A stretch of DNA of 64,000 bases, taken from NCBI RefSeq assembly GCF_002055535.1, contig NZ_LN831034.1, forward strand, positions 992,001-1,056,000. Direction: 5' to 3'. The notes beneath the pieces were generated by a model, which saw nothing but the letters and a program-made list of their open reading frames with translations, had not been told where the DNA came from and ran no database searches. Every line of letters begins with the position of its first letter. Positions within the stretch are counted from its first letter, which is position 1. Source of the stretch: Streptococcus pyogenes (GTDB lineage: Bacteria; Bacillota; Bacilli; Lactobacillales; Streptococcaceae). This document shows, one piece after another, positions 1 through 11,432 of the stretch. A program made the translations under genes and the position numbers.

Positions 1-1175
1 GCGTGTTCCATCTCGCTATCTAAAATAAGGTAAGGTGTCATGATATAAACGTACTCTTTAGCATGATTTAAAATGTCTATATAAACATTTTTACCTATTT
101 TATCAGTATCAAGCGGGGAATCACCGTAGGGAATAACATAGCCATCTGAAGGAAGTTTTAAAGAATGATCTGAAAGATAAGGATCAATAATCAGTTCTTT
201 TTCTGTGATAGACCACATTTGTAAAAACAAAATTAAAAAGCTGTCTGTTGCTTCACCCTCAAGCATTAAACCAGCATCTTTCCAGTGGCCAAAACGCTCT
301 ACTTCATTAATGTACTCATCTGCTAGATTAATACCTCCAGTGAATGATACCTCCCCATCAATAACGACAATTTTTCGGTGATCTCGATAATTGTAATAGG
401 TAGAGATAAAGGGTGAAATCGGTAAAAATGATTTAGCTTTAATCCCTATTTGTTCTAATCTCTTGGCGTAATCTGATGATAGCGTTGATAGTTCGTTCAT
501 GCCATCAAACAACACCCTAACTTCTACACCTTCACTGACTTTTTTTTCTAGAATACTAAGGATTTCTCCCCACATTTGGCCTTCTGCAATAATAAAAAAT
601 TCAAGAAAAATGTACTTTTTAGCTAAGAATAACTGTTCTTTTAAACTATCAAAAAAAGTTTCACCTGTTGGGAAGTAAGTTACCCTTGTATTATTATAAA
701 TCGGAAAGTTGCCACGACTTCTTTCTAAGTACTGTACTAAATGATATGTGGTTGATGTGCTATCCTTTAATACCTCTAATATAGCGTCATCATCGCTAAG
801 GTAAGGTGCAGACAGATCTACAAGATGATTTATTCTTTGTTTTAGCCCTCTGTAACCCCAATCCAATTTTGTATAAATTAAAAACAGTGACCCTAGTAAT
901 GGAGCAATCATAATCAAAATTAACCACGTCATTCTTGAAATAGCATCCATATCACTATTAACTAAATATAAAACAATAGTAATAGCAAAGACACTTTCAA
1001 GAATCGTTATCCAAACACGGTACTGCTCCATCCAGGCATAAGATTGAAATAAGAAAACTAATTGCAAAATAATTAATAATACAATGATTGTTGTTCTACT
1101 AAAAATTCCTCTTAAAAATCCATGTTTCCCTTTATGGAGCAAATATTTTACTTTTGCTTTCTTTTTGATAATCAT
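1..1175 (-). CDS. cls: Cardiolipin synthase, 3' part cut by window edge
   Basis: The reading frame is open from position 1175 to the window edge, so the C-terminal part lies outside. Cardiolipin synthase is a membrane phospholipase-D-family enzyme that condenses two phosphatidylglycerols to cardiolipin. Visible parts are a basic N-terminus (MIIKKKAKVKYLLHKGKHGF), two or three hydrophobic segments within the first ~100 residues typical of the PLDc_N region, and the first HKD motif, HRKIVVID, followed by GEVSFTGGINLADEY. The second HKD motif would lie beyond the window. The ATG at 1175 follows GGAGGG with almost no spacer, which is unusually tight. A downstream TTG is possible, but the basic start matches the family. 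Confidence 0.9.
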   Translation of the reverse strand, partial: MIIKKKAKVKYLLHKGKHGFLRGIFSRTTIIVLLIILQLVFLFQSYAWMEQYRVWITILESVFAITIVLYLVNSDMDAISRMTWLILIMIAPLLGSLFLIYTKLDWGYRGLKQRINHLVDLSAPYLSDDDAILEVLKDSTSTTYHLVQYLERSRGNFPIYNNTRVTYFPTGETFFDSLKEQLFLAKKYIFLEFFIIAEGQMWGEILSILEKKVSEGVEVRVLFDGMNELSTLSSDYAKRLEQIGIKAKSFLPISPFISTYYNYRDHRKIVVIDGEVSFTGGINLADEYINEVERFGHWKDAGLMLEGEATDSFLILFLQMWSITEKELIIDPYLSDHSLKLPSDGYVIPYGDSPLDTDKIGKNVYIDILNHAKEYVYIMTPYLILDSEMEH

Positions 1176-1232
1176 CCCTCCAAAATCTCATTTACCTTAT
1201 TATATCACAGTAAAGCGGGAAGAAAGGAGCGC

Positions 1233-1253
1233 TTGCTCGAATTATTCGAGCAA
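1233..1253. terminator. Perfect 9-bp hairpin between fhs and cls
   Basis: TTGCTCGAA (1233-1241), a 3-nt loop, then TTCGAGCAA (1245-1253). A run of five T follows on the plus strand. Reading from fhs on the minus strand the hairpin starts about 7 nt after the stop codon but has no U-run, so for fhs it is a weak or factor-assisted terminator or an mRNA 3' stabiliser. Confidence 0.55.
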
Positions 1254-1259
1254 TTTTTC

Positions 1260-2930
1260 CTAAAAGAGACCGAGGGCTGTGCCATTTTCTGCTACATCCA
1301 TTGCCATGGCAGCTGGAACTTTAGGCAAACCAGGCATGGTCATCACATCACCTGTTAAACCAACAATAAAACCTGCTCCTGTTTTAGGAACAAATTCACG
1401 AATGGTAATGTCAAAATCGGTTGGCGCTCCAAGCAAGGATGGGTTATCTGAAAAACTGTATTGGGTCTTAGCCATACAAACAGGCAATTTATCCCAACCG
1501 AATTCTGCGAACTGCTTCAATTGTGTTTTGGCCTTGGGGCCAAATTGAACAGCTTTGCCACCATAAATCTGGGTAACGATATTGATCACTTTTTCTTCCA
1601 AAGTATCCTCATCTGAATAGAGACGTTTGTAGTCAGCAGCTTCTTGATCAATCACACGAACCACTGTTTTAGCTAATGCTAAGCCTCCCTCAGCTCCATT
1701 TGCCCAAACACTGGCTAATTCTACTGGAACCTTAATCTCTTCACAAAGCGCTTTTAAGGTAGCAATTTCAGCCTCGGTATCTGCTACAAATTCATTGATA
1801 GCCACCACAACTGGAACTTTGAATTGGCGCATGTTTTCCACGTGACGTTTTAAGTTGGCAAATCCTAAGCGAACAGCCTCACAATTTTCAGCGGCTAAAT
1901 CTGATTTGGCGACACCTCCATGCATTTTAAGGGCGCGCAAGGTTGCAACAATAACGATAGCATCTGGTGCTTTAGGAAGATTAGGTACTTTGATATTTAG
2001 GAATTTTTCAGCTCCTAGGTCGGCCCCGAATCCTGCTTCGGTAACAGTGTAATCTGCTAATCGCAAAGCTGTTGAGGTAGCAAGGACAGAATTACAACCA
2101 TGAGCAATATTAGCAAATGGCCCCCCATGAATAAGAGCTGGTGTTCCATAAATAGTCTGCACCAAGTTTGGCTTGATAGCATCTTTTAGAATTAATGTCA
2201 AGGCTCCTTCAACCTTCAAGTCACGCACATAGACAGGCTTACGATCATAGGTATAAGCCACAACGATATCAGCAAGACGTTTCTTTAGATCTTTTAAGTC
2301 AGTTGCCAAACATAAAATTGCCATGATTTCAGAAGCTACTGTGATATCGAACCCATCTTCGCGTGGCACACCATTCACTGGACTACCTAAGCCAACAATT
2401 ACCTGACGAAGAGCACGATCATTAAGGTCCAACACGCGCTTCCAAATAATGCGGCGAGGATCAATTCCTAAATCGTTTCCTTGCTGCAAATGATTGTCAA
2501 TCAAAGCAGATAATGCATTATTAGCGGTTGTAATGGCATGCATGTCACCAGTAAAGTGAAGATTAATGTCTTCCATAGGCAATACTTGGGCATAACCACC
2601 ACCTGCTGCCCCGCCTTTAATCCCCATAACAGGACCAAGGGAGGGTTCACGTAAGGCAAGCATGGTTTTTTTTCCCATTTGATTTAAGGCATCTGCCAGT
2701 CCAATAGACATGGTTGATTTTCCTTCTCCTGCTGGAGTAGGGTTAATAGCAGTTACCAAGATTAATTTTCCAGGCTCATTAGCTTCGACAGCTTTCATTT
2801 TCTCAAAAGACAATTTAGCCTTATATTTGCCATAAAGCTCAATGTCATCGCCGTCTATTCCAACCTTTTTAACAATGTCAGTGATTGGTTGTAAGGCGAC
2901 ACTTTGGGCAATTTCGATATCTGATTTCAT
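1260..2930 (-). CDS. fhs: Formate--tetrahydrofolate ligase
   Basis: 556 aa, full family length. It makes 10-formyl-THF from formate, ATP and THF in the cytosol, feeding purine synthesis and initiator-tRNA formylation. The ATP-binding P-loop-like motif [14 protein letters not shown] lies near residue 65. It is followed by the family-typical [20 protein letters not shown] and, near the C-terminus, [14 protein letters not shown]. The ATG at 2930 follows a GAGGAG ribosome site. It lies downstream of lplA by 127 bp and has its own extended -10 promoter in that gap, so it is probably a separate unit that may also receive read-through from the lipoate/ADP-ribosylation operon. Confidence 0.97.
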
Positions 2931-2951
2931 GATGACTCCTCAATTTTACGT

Positions 2952-2966
2952 AATGACGTCATTATA
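2952..2966 (-). promoter_or_regulatory. fhs promoter -10 with AATGACGTCATT palindrome
   Basis: On the minus strand an extended -10, TGA-TATAAT, occupies 2961-2966 (plus-strand ATTATA). A perfect 12-bp palindrome AATGACGTCATT (2952-2963) overlaps it and the expected start point. I see no good -35, consistent with extended -10 use. The palindrome is well placed for a repressor; its protein is unknown. Confidence 0.55.
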
Positions 2967-3057
2967 TCACAATTCATATCATACGTACATTTATTTGAAT
3001 TAAAACAATTATTGTTCGTTTTTAATCACACTTTACCGGTCTGAGGTATCTTTTTTA

Positions 3058-4077
3058 TCAAGAAAATATCAAATCTCCTAATTCTTCTGCTGTAATCGCA
3101 CCTAAATAAGGGGCTAAATCAATTGCATTGAGGGTAGCTAAGACATCCTCTTTTTCCATTCGTGTTCCTATCAAGTGACCTTCAAGTTCTGCAATGTCTG
3201 CCTTGCCAAAAAAATCTCCGTAAATGCGACAAGCTGCAATATAGCCTTTTTTAATATCTAAATGAATATCTACTGTTCCACCGGTAAAACGGCCATCTCT
3301 ATGGTAACGGTATTGAGGCGCGTTGCCATAATTCCATTCCCAATTGTGATATTTGCGCTCTGTTAAAGCATCAATTTGTTGCCAGTCTTTTTCCGTTAAA
3401 TCATAACGCTTAGCTTGGCTAATCGTCTCAATCTGTAACAATTGGCAAACCATTAAATCTTTGAACTCTTCAATCGTAATACCTTGGTATTGTGGTGCTA
3501 AATGTTCTCTGATGTTTCCAACGCGACTACGAACTGACCTGATGCCTTTTGATTCAATTTTTTTGCGATTAGGTTTTAATGCTTTTTCCATGGCTTCAAA
3601 GTCCACATCTAGCAAAAGGGAATATCCCCCATAAACACGGCCATTAGCAATAGTCATCGCAGCGCCAGATACCTTTTTCCCATCAATAACCAAGTCATTC
3701 CGTCCAGACATTTCAACCTCTGTTGCTCCCAAATGATGAAGGGCTTCAATAGCGGGCTGATAGGTTCTTTTAAAATCACCAAAAATACCATTATCATTAA
3801 TCAAGTAGCAAATATTAACAGCACCAGAATCTACATAAACGGCACCACCGCCAGTATCTCTGCGAACAACAGGGATATGATGCTCTTTTAAATACTCTTG
3901 ATTAGTTTCTACAACTGCATTCTGGAATTTTCCAATTTCAACTTTGGGATCACAATAGTAGGGAAATAAAATATCATCATCTAAAAATAGATTTTCTTGA
4001 ACATAAACTTGCATGGCTAGAGCAACAGCTCCATCGGTGATACGTTTACCGTTACGAATCGGTTCAATAAGGTACAT
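3058..4077 (-). CDS. lplA: Lipoate--protein ligase (LplA family) of the SirTM operon
   Basis: 339 aa. It activates lipoate (or octanoate) with ATP and transfers it to a carrier-protein lysine. The family motif RRDTGGGAVYVDSGAVNICY sits near residues 75-95 and the lysine motif DGKKVSGAAM near 132-141. A C-terminal accessory domain (about residues 250-339) matches bacterial LplA. It is the last gene before fhs, 46 bp downstream of the SirTM gene, and presumably loads the GcvH-like protein encoded three genes upstream. No E2 dehydrogenase subunit or glycine cleavage gene is present here. Assignment to the GcvH-L carrier is inferred from the operon. Confidence 0.93.
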   Translation of the reverse strand: MYLIEPIRNGKRITDGAVALAMQVYVQENLFLDDDILFPYYCDPKVEIGKFQNAVVETNQEYLKEHHIPVVRRDTGGGAVYVDSGAVNICYLINDNGIFGDFKRTYQPAIEALHHLGATEVEMSGRNDLVIDGKKVSGAAMTIANGRVYGGYSLLLDVDFEAMEKALKPNRKKIESKGIRSVRSRVGNIREHLAPQYQGITIEEFKDLMVCQLLQIETISQAKRYDLTEKDWQQIDALTERKYHNWEWNYGNAPQYRYHRDGRFTGGTVDIHLDIKKGYIAACRIYGDFFGKADIAELEGHLIGTRMEKEDVLATLNAIDLAPYLGAITAEELGDLIFS

Positions 4078-4123
4078 GTTAGTCTCCTTCTCTATCTCTT
4101 AATTAACCGTCTATTGGCTTTGG

Positions 4124-6135
<2,012 letters not shown>

Positions 6136-6176
6136 TGTTTCTTTCCTTTCAGTTTAGGGAATTGTTTTTGGTAAGG

Positions 6177-7175
6177 TTAAATGGTCACGTATAAGTCTGC
6201 TAGCAGCTCTAAGGTTCGTTGTCTATTGGCAAATTCAGGAACTAAGGGGATGGCTAATAATTCGTCAGCTTGACAAGCTTCTATCAGCCTATCCAATTGT
6301 TTCTTGACTGTGTGAGGTGATCCAATAACCATGCGACTACGATTTGCTGCAATGGCTTCTCTTTGTTTCTCTGTTAAGTGATAGTTTCTAGCCTCCTCAA
6401 CATCAGGGTAGGTCTTAAATTCATTAAAATCTTGCTGACCAAGCATCCAAATGTCCAACGGTTTAGCCAAAGCTTCTGCTTTCTCGTCGGTATCAGAAAG
6501 GACAATAAAAACTGCTAATATTAACTTGGGGATTTTTAATAGCTTTGAAGGCCTAAAAGCCTTTCTATAATGTGCCGATACTCTTTTAGCTTCTGTTATA
6601 GGATCTTTTGGTATATAGGGGAAAATACCAAAGGTATAGCCTAAACCTAATTGACCAGCCAGTTCTGCTGTCTCCAAACTATTGCTTAGCGTCCAAATCT
6701 GAGGGTAAGTATTACCCCTAGGGTTAACAAAAATCGGTAGTGGTGACAAATGATCAGGATTAAGATACTGGTATAATTCTGTGACAACCTGACTATAGCT
6801 GTCTTTGCAATGGATACTTGATAGAGCTCTTTGAACTAACGTAGTTCCTAAAGAGTTGCCAATACCTAAATCAATCCGATTAGGGTGCAAGGCCTCTAAA
6901 GTCATTATCCATTCTGCAATCTTAAAGCTACTATAATGTAGAGGCATAATACCTCCTGAACCTATCCGAATCTGTTTGGTATGATCTGCTAAATGCATCA
7001 TCAACAGCTCTGGACTGCTTATTGCAAAGGCATAAATATTATGATGCTCTGCTACCCAAAAACGATGAAAACCAAGTTTGTCGGCTACTTGTGCTAAGCA
7101 GCGCGTTTCTAATAAAGCTTCTTGGGGTGTTTTTTCTTTATCAATCACCCCATAATCAAGAATACTGACTTTCAT
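6177..7175 (-). CDS. Luciferase-like flavin-dependent monooxygenase
   Basis: 332 aa, TIM-barrel LLM family. It begins MKVSILDYGVIDKEKTPQEA and carries the family features RFWVAEHHN, SSPELLMMHLA, IRIGSGGIMPLHYSSFKIAEW and RIDLGIGNSLG. These proteins use reduced FMN and O2; the substrate cannot be deduced. Its start overlaps the stop of the OYE gene by 4 bp, so two flavin oxidoreductases are made together inside the SirTM operon. A role in redox processing of a lipoyl-bound group or oxidative-stress defence is inference from context only. Confidence 0.88.
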   Translation of the reverse strand: MKVSILDYGVIDKEKTPQEALLETRCLAQVADKLGFHRFWVAEHHNIYAFAISSPELLMMHLADHTKQIRIGSGGIMPLHYSSFKIAEWIMTLEALHPNRIDLGIGNSLGTTLVQRALSSIHCKDSYSQVVTELYQYLNPDHLSPLPIFVNPRGNTYPQIWTLSNSLETAELAGQLGLGYTFGIFPYIPKDPITEAKRVSAHYRKAFRPSKLLKIPKLILAVFIVLSDTDEKAEALAKPLDIWMLGQQDFNEFKTYPDVEEARNYHLTEKQREAIAANRSRMVIGSPHTVKKQLDRLIEACQADELLAIPLVPEFANRQRTLELLADLYVTI

Positions 7176-8371
7176 TTAATCTCCTTATAATTGTGAGTAA
7201 GACTACGAAATAAAGTTCTTGATTCTTTAGGCAATGATTCCCCGTAGTCCATCAAAGGTACAATATCTTTGAAAGAAGCCTGAGGAATCGCTAAACTTTT
7301 CAAATCAGCAGGTCGAATCCTTAAATGAATACTCTCTTCACACCCTTCTTTGATTTTATGAGCAAATTCTGGATCCACGACAAAAGGTGTAGATACTCCA
7401 ATAAAATCAGCATGAGCTAGTGCTTCAATAGCTTTGTCAGGTGTGTTCATTCCCCCTGTAGCCATAACAGGTAGCTTATTTCTTAAATAATCTCTAACTA
7501 CCTGATTAACTCGCCTTCCATAATAAGGGCCAGGAGAACGAACAGTATTTCGAAATACATGACGGCCCCAACTTGCTATCGCTAAATAATCAAGTTTTGC
7601 AACATTAAGTACCCAATCCATCAACTGCAAAAACTCGTCAATACTATAACCAATATCATTTCCCCTAGTTTCTTCTGGTGTAGCACGAAATCCAAAAATA
7701 AACCCATCAGGAGCTTCTTGTTTAATCACCTGTTGAACAGCTTGCAAAACAGCTAGAGTTAACTTAGAGCGATTAAAAAGTGTTTGACAACCATAACTAT
7801 CTGTCCTCTTGTTCGAAAAAGTCGAAAAGAACGTTTGAATCAATAAGCGCTGCGCCGAAGATACTTCCACGCCATCAAAGCCTGCTTGAATTGCCCGCCG
7901 AGTGGCCTGAGCGTAAGCTGCAATCAATTCCTCTATTTGCTGACCTGTTAAAGGTTTGACTTCATGAGGTTGGGGAGATCTCAACTGCATGTAACTAGGC
8001 CCATAGACAAAGCCATATTTAGTCAAGGCATGGCTAGCAAACCGGCCAGCGTGGGTCAGTTGTAAGACAGCTTTAGCTCCCTTTGCCTTCATCGCTTGAG
8101 CTAGCTCTTTCAAGCCAGAAATATCGGCATCTTTTGTAACACTAAAACCATATTCAAACAATTGACCATAAGGATCCACATAGGCCGCTCCTGTAATTTG
8201 TAGAGGGGCAGAAGCTGCTCGTCTCAAAGCATAGGATACATCATCTTGGGTGACATAACCGTCTTTTGTAGATGAGTTGGTCACCATAGGAGACAAAACA
8301 AAGCGATTATCCAATTGACTCCCATTTGGCAAAGTCAAAGGCTCAAATAAAGGACTAAATCTTTCTTTCAT
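7172..8371 (-). CDS. Old Yellow Enzyme family NADH:flavin oxidoreductase
   Basis: 399 aa FMN-dependent TIM barrel. Family signatures are LPNGSQLDNRFVLSPMVTNS at the N-terminus, QLTHAGRFA (~100-108), FDGVEVSSAQRLLIQTFFS (in place of the usual HxAHGYL motif) and NKRTDSYG. The barrel closes with LPVMATGGMNTPDKA and GVSTPFVVDPEFA. OYE enzymes reduce activated C=C or similar bonds with NAD(P)H. The length suits the short OYE class without the C-terminal Fe-S/FAD domain. It is flanked by 4-bp overlaps with the LipL-like gene upstream and the LLM gene downstream. Confidence 0.9.
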   Translation of the reverse strand: MKERFSPLFEPLTLPNGSQLDNRFVLSPMVTNSSTKDGYVTQDDVSYALRRAASAPLQITGAAYVDPYGQLFEYGFSVTKDADISGLKELAQAMKAKGAKAVLQLTHAGRFASHALTKYGFVYGPSYMQLRSPQPHEVKPLTGQQIEELIAAYAQATRRAIQAGFDGVEVSSAQRLLIQTFFSTFSNKRTDSYGCQTLFNRSKLTLAVLQAVQQVIKQEAPDGFIFGFRATPEETRGNDIGYSIDEFLQLMDWVLNVAKLDYLAIASWGRHVFRNTVRSPGPYYGRRVNQVVRDYLRNKLPVMATGGMNTPDKAIEALAHADFIGVSTPFVVDPEFAHKIKEGCEESIHLRIRPADLKSLAIPQASFKDIVPLMDYGESLPKESRTLFRSLTHNYKEIK

Positions 8372-9204
8372 TTGCCTTCCTTTCTGACGACTTCTAGCTG
8401 CATCCGTTCATAGACAGCATCAAAATTAGTCAGTAAGGCTTGATCTGGACTTTTTTCCGTGAGGGAAAAGCCAAGCTGTCGCAAGGTCAATCGAAGACGT
8501 TCAAGGACTTCTGCCACTGTAAAAGGCGTCTCAAGGAGTTCTGAAAGAGTTGCCATGCATTCTGGATCAATTTGAGGGTAATTAACCTTGGTAACTTCTC
8601 CTTGTGTTCCGGCCTCATAAAAATCCTTGATGAGTTGACCACGCGCTGCTTGATCCCCACAAACGCTCAAGTAAATAGACACAACAATTCCCTTTTTGAT
8701 ACGACGCTGGGCGATACCTGCAAACTTGCGGCCTGCAATACTAAGATCAAAATTACCAGGGCAATAAGAATTTTTAATTTCGTGATATTCAATACGCTGA
8801 TAATAATCCGAAAAACTCTCTCTAATGACATCAACCATTATTAAATAAGCATTACTAATACTGATAGATTCCGAAAAATGGTCTGGAATAACAAGCGAAA
8901 AATTCAAAATCCCATCATCAGCGACAACAGCCAAACCGCCAATATTACGAGTAACAGGAACATAACCATTATTGCCAATCTCTGTTTTAGCCAGCTCAAA
9001 GTAGGGAAGCTGTCTATCTAACATTCCTAATATAACTGTTCTTGTCATCGGCCAAATATGTAAGATCAGTTGATTAGGTTCTTGATTGATAGTTTTTAAA
9101 AACACCTCTGTCCACACAAAAGGACTCAAAGCTCCTGGAACTTTTTTATTTCCATCACCGTAAACAAAAATCGGCAGTGACGCTAAATCTCTAATAGTTA
9201 TCAC
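8368..9204 (-). CDS. LipL-like lipoyl/octanoyl amidotransferase, first gene of SirTM operon
   Basis: 278 aa from the chosen GTG start. Biotin/lipoate-transferase fold. The motif SYCPGNFDLSIAGRKFAGIAQRR contains a Cys (residue 148 here) in the position of the catalytic cysteine of LipL/LipM acyltransferases, and the Lys of GRKFAG. Ordinary LplA ligases lack this Cys, so I call it LipL-like: transfer of a lipoyl or octanoyl group between a GcvH-type carrier and another protein. A GTG at 9219 is also open, but AAAGGA sits 6 nt before the GTG at 9204, which I prefer. It shares a 4-bp overlap with the OYE gene. Confidence 0.85.
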   Translation of the reverse strand: MITIRDLASLPIFVYGDGNKKVPGALSPFVWTEVFLKTINQEPNQLILHIWPMTRTVILGMLDRQLPYFELAKTEIGNNGYVPVTRNIGGLAVVADDGILNFSLVIPDHFSESISISNAYLIMVDVIRESFSDYYQRIEYHEIKNSYCPGNFDLSIAGRKFAGIAQRRIKKGIVVSIYLSVCGDQAARGQLIKDFYEAGTQGEVTKVNYPQIDPECMATLSELLETPFTVAEVLERLRLTLRQLGFSLTEKSPDQALLTNFDAVYERMQLEVVRKEGK

Positions 9205-9370
9205 AATTCTTCCTTTCACACTTGAAACCGCTTGCTCTATTTTACCTTAAAATTTAGATTTTAGCTACTATAGTGTCTTGCTTTCCAGAACTTCGTTTTA
9301 ATTACTAGAAATCTATTACTATTCCATATTAATACAAACGCAAGACAATGTCTGGCGTCATTATCTTCCG

Positions 9371-9406
9371 TTTACTATCAGCTCCTTTTTTGATAAAATA
9401 TGACTA
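9371..9406 (+). promoter_or_regulatory. coaB promoter placing +1 on the start codon (leaderless candidate)
   Basis: TTTACT (9371-9376), a 17-nt spacer and TAAAAT (9394-9399) preceded by TGA, giving an extended -10. The expected start point, about 7 nt downstream, is the A of the ATG at 9406. No Shine-Dalgarno sequence lies in front of this ATG or the one at 9400. Confidence 0.65.
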
Positions 9407-10092
9407 TGAAATTAATAATAACATCAGGTGGAACAACTGAACCTATAGATGCAGTACGAGGTATCACTAATCACTCAACTGGGCAACTTGGAAAATTAAT
9501 CACAGAGCGATTTTTACAATATCATCATGACGTTACCCTAGTCACTACTAAAACAGCCACTAAACCCCTGCCAAATAAGCGCCTAAGGATTATTGAAGTG
9601 GAAACAGTTAACGACTTAATGGCTGCACTCAAAGATCAGGTTCCTCACCATGACATTCTAATTCATAGTATGGCTGTTTCTGACTATACTCCAGTCTACA
9701 TGACTGATTTGGAACAAGTCTCTCAAGCTGATAACCTTAATTGTTTTCTATGTGAACATAACAGTGAGCCGAAAATCTCATCTGCATCTGATTATCAGGT
9801 TCTTTTTTTGAAAAAAACACCCAAAGTTATCTCTTATGTTAAACAGTGGAATCCTAATATTAAACTAGTCGGCTTTAAACTTCTAGTTAATGTGCCTCAA
9901 GAAGAGTTAATTAAAGTAGCCAGAGCAAGTCTAGCTAAAAATCATGCTGATTATATTCTCGCCAATGATTTAGTTGATATCCAAACAGGTATGCACAAGG
10001 CTCTTTTGATATCCAATAACGAAGTTGCATCTGCAGATACCAAAGAGGCAATTGCTGACTTATTATATGAAAGGATGACCAAACATGACTAA
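9406..10092 (+). CDS. coaB: Phosphopantothenate--cysteine ligase
   Basis: 228 aa, the separate CoaB of streptococci (many bacteria have a CoaBC fusion). It joins 4'-phosphopantothenate to cysteine in CoA synthesis. The start MKLIITSGGTTEPIDAVRGI, then NHSTGQLG, is typical; AVSDYTP and KKTPKVISYVKQWNP follow, and LANDL is near the C-terminus. I chose the ATG at 9406 because it fits the family and the promoter; an in-frame ATG at 9400 would add two residues. No ribosome binding site is visible. It overlaps coaC by 8 bp, so the two enzymes are translationally coupled. Confidence 0.95.
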   Translation: MKLIITSGGTTEPIDAVRGITNHSTGQLGKLITERFLQYHHDVTLVTTKTATKPLPNKRLRIIEVETVNDLMAALKDQVPHHDILIHSMAVSDYTPVYMTDLEQVSQADNLNCFLCEHNSEPKISSASDYQVLFLKKTPKVISYVKQWNPNIKLVGFKLLVNVPQEELIKVARASLAKNHADYILANDLVDIQTGMHKALLISNNEVASADTKEAIADLLYERMTKHD

Positions 10093-10630
10093 ACATATTA
10101 CCTTAGCTGTTTCTGGTAGTATATCTGCCTATAAAGCAGCAGATCTTACGAGTCAATTAACTAAAATTGGCTATGATGTTCACATCATAATGACTCAGGC
10201 TGCTACACAATTTATTACACCATTAACCCTGCAAGTGTTATCAAAAAATGCTATTCATTTAGATGTTATGGATGAGCATGACCCAAAAGTTATCAACCAT
10301 ATCGAATTAGCAAAACGCACAGATTTATTTATTGTTGCACCTGCCTCTGCTAATACTATTGCTCATCTAGCATATGGATTCGCTGATAATCTTGTAACAA
10401 GTGTTGCTCTTGCCCTACCAGCTACCACACCAAAATTAATAGCCCCAGCCATGAATACCAAAATGTATCAAAACCCTATTACTCAAGAAAATATTAAACG
10501 CTTATCGACAATAGGGTTTACAGAAATTCCTCCAAAATCTAGCTTATTAGCCTGTGGAGATAAAGGACCTGGTGCTTTGGCTGATATTGATGTTATCTTA
10601 GCTACTATTGATACGATTTGGAAACTTTAA
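10085..10630 (+). CDS. coaC: Phosphopantothenoylcysteine decarboxylase
   Basis: 181 aa flavoprotein that decarboxylates 4'-phosphopantothenoylcysteine to 4'-phosphopantetheine. Motifs are AVSGSISAYKAADL at the start, IELAKRTDLFIVAPASANTIA with the HIELA active-site region, PAMNTKMY (the conserved PxMNxxMW-type motif, here ending in Tyr), and the substrate-clamp Cys in LLACGDKGPGALAD. It starts inside the end of coaB, and the ECF transporter gene follows after 57 bp. Confidence 0.95.
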   Translation: MTKHITLAVSGSISAYKAADLTSQLTKIGYDVHIIMTQAATQFITPLTLQVLSKNAIHLDVMDEHDPKVINHIELAKRTDLFIVAPASANTIAHLAYGFADNLVTSVALALPATTPKLIAPAMNTKMYQNPITQENIKRLSTIGFTEIPPKSSLLACGDKGPGALADIDVILATIDTIWKL

Positions 10631-10687
10631 CAGTCGTTTTTCTGATCACCTTTTTAGAATTAAGTATTATATTTTTTGGAGAGTAAA

Positions 10688-11257
10688 ATGAATCACCGTA
10701 AATCAGCAGATATTTCTCGTATTGCTATCTTTTTTGCCATCATGTTAGTCATTCATTTTGTGAGCAGTCTTGTCTTTAATATTTGGCCTATTCCAATCAA
10801 ACCAACGCTTGTCCATATCCCAGTTATTATTGCTTCTGTCTTATATGGCCCAAGGATAGGTGCTATTTTAGGAGGATTAATGGGGATTATAAGTGTCATT
10901 ACAAATACCATCATTCTACTGCCTACAAATTATCTCTTTTCACCTTTTGTCGATCATGGAACTTTCGCTTCTTTAATAATTGCTATTATCCCACGTATTC
11001 TGATTGGTATTACCCCTTATTATTGCTATAAATTGATTCCTAATCAGTTTGGTTTAATAGTATCCGGTATCATTGGTTCTCTAACAAATACTATATTTGT
11101 ATTATCTGGGATATTTATTTTTTTCGCGACAGTTTTTGATGGAAATATTAAAGCACTACTAACAGCCATCATCTCATCAAACGCTATTGTTGAGATGATC
11201 ATCTCAGCTATTATTACCTTTGTACTTATTCCAACACTATCAAGACTAAAAAGGTAA
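10688..11257 (+). CDS. panT: ECF transporter S component, probably for pantothenate
   Basis: 189 aa, about six hydrophobic segments, S-component type. Substrate-specific S proteins join a shared EcfA/A'/T module encoded elsewhere. The N-terminus is MNHRKSADISRIAIFFAIML, followed by the family-like IKPTLVHIPVIIASVLYGPRIGAILGGLMGI. Position directly behind coaB and coaC suggests pantothenate (PanT) or a precursor; this is inferred from context. The start at 10688 follows TTGGAGAG; a TTG at 10676 is in frame but lies within the ribosome site. A terminator follows. Confidence 0.8.
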   Translation: MNHRKSADISRIAIFFAIMLVIHFVSSLVFNIWPIPIKPTLVHIPVIIASVLYGPRIGAILGGLMGIISVITNTIILLPTNYLFSPFVDHGTFASLIIAIIPRILIGITPYYCYKLIPNQFGLIVSGIIGSLTNTIFVLSGIFIFFATVFDGNIKALLTAIISSNAIVEMIISAIITFVLIPTLSRLKR

Positions 11258-11268
11258 TTAGCTTTCAC

Positions 11269-11309
11269 AATAACCGAGTTTTTCTCTTTTAAAAACTTGG
11301 TTATTTTAA
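11269..11309 (+). terminator. Terminator after coaB-coaC-panT
   Basis: Stem AATAACCGAGTTTTT (11269-11283) pairs with AAAAACTTGGTTATT (11291-11305) with one G:U pair and a 7-nt loop, followed by TTTT. Confidence 0.85.
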
Positions 11310-11390
11310 CTTTCTTACATTAGCTACTTGAAAATATGGAAAAAGTTTTGTAAACAGCTGCAAATAATTAGTGTTTTTTTCCCTTCAAAA

Positions 11391-11399
11391 TGATATAAT
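11391..11399 (+). promoter_or_regulatory. pgm promoter, extended -10
   Basis: TGATATAAT at 11391-11399 is an extended -10 (TG-N-TATAAT). The -35 region is only T-rich. The ATG at 11433 follows GAAGGAG. Confidence 0.65.
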
Positions 11400-11432
11400 G
11401 AAAGCGTTTATAAATATTGAAGGAGTATTTCA

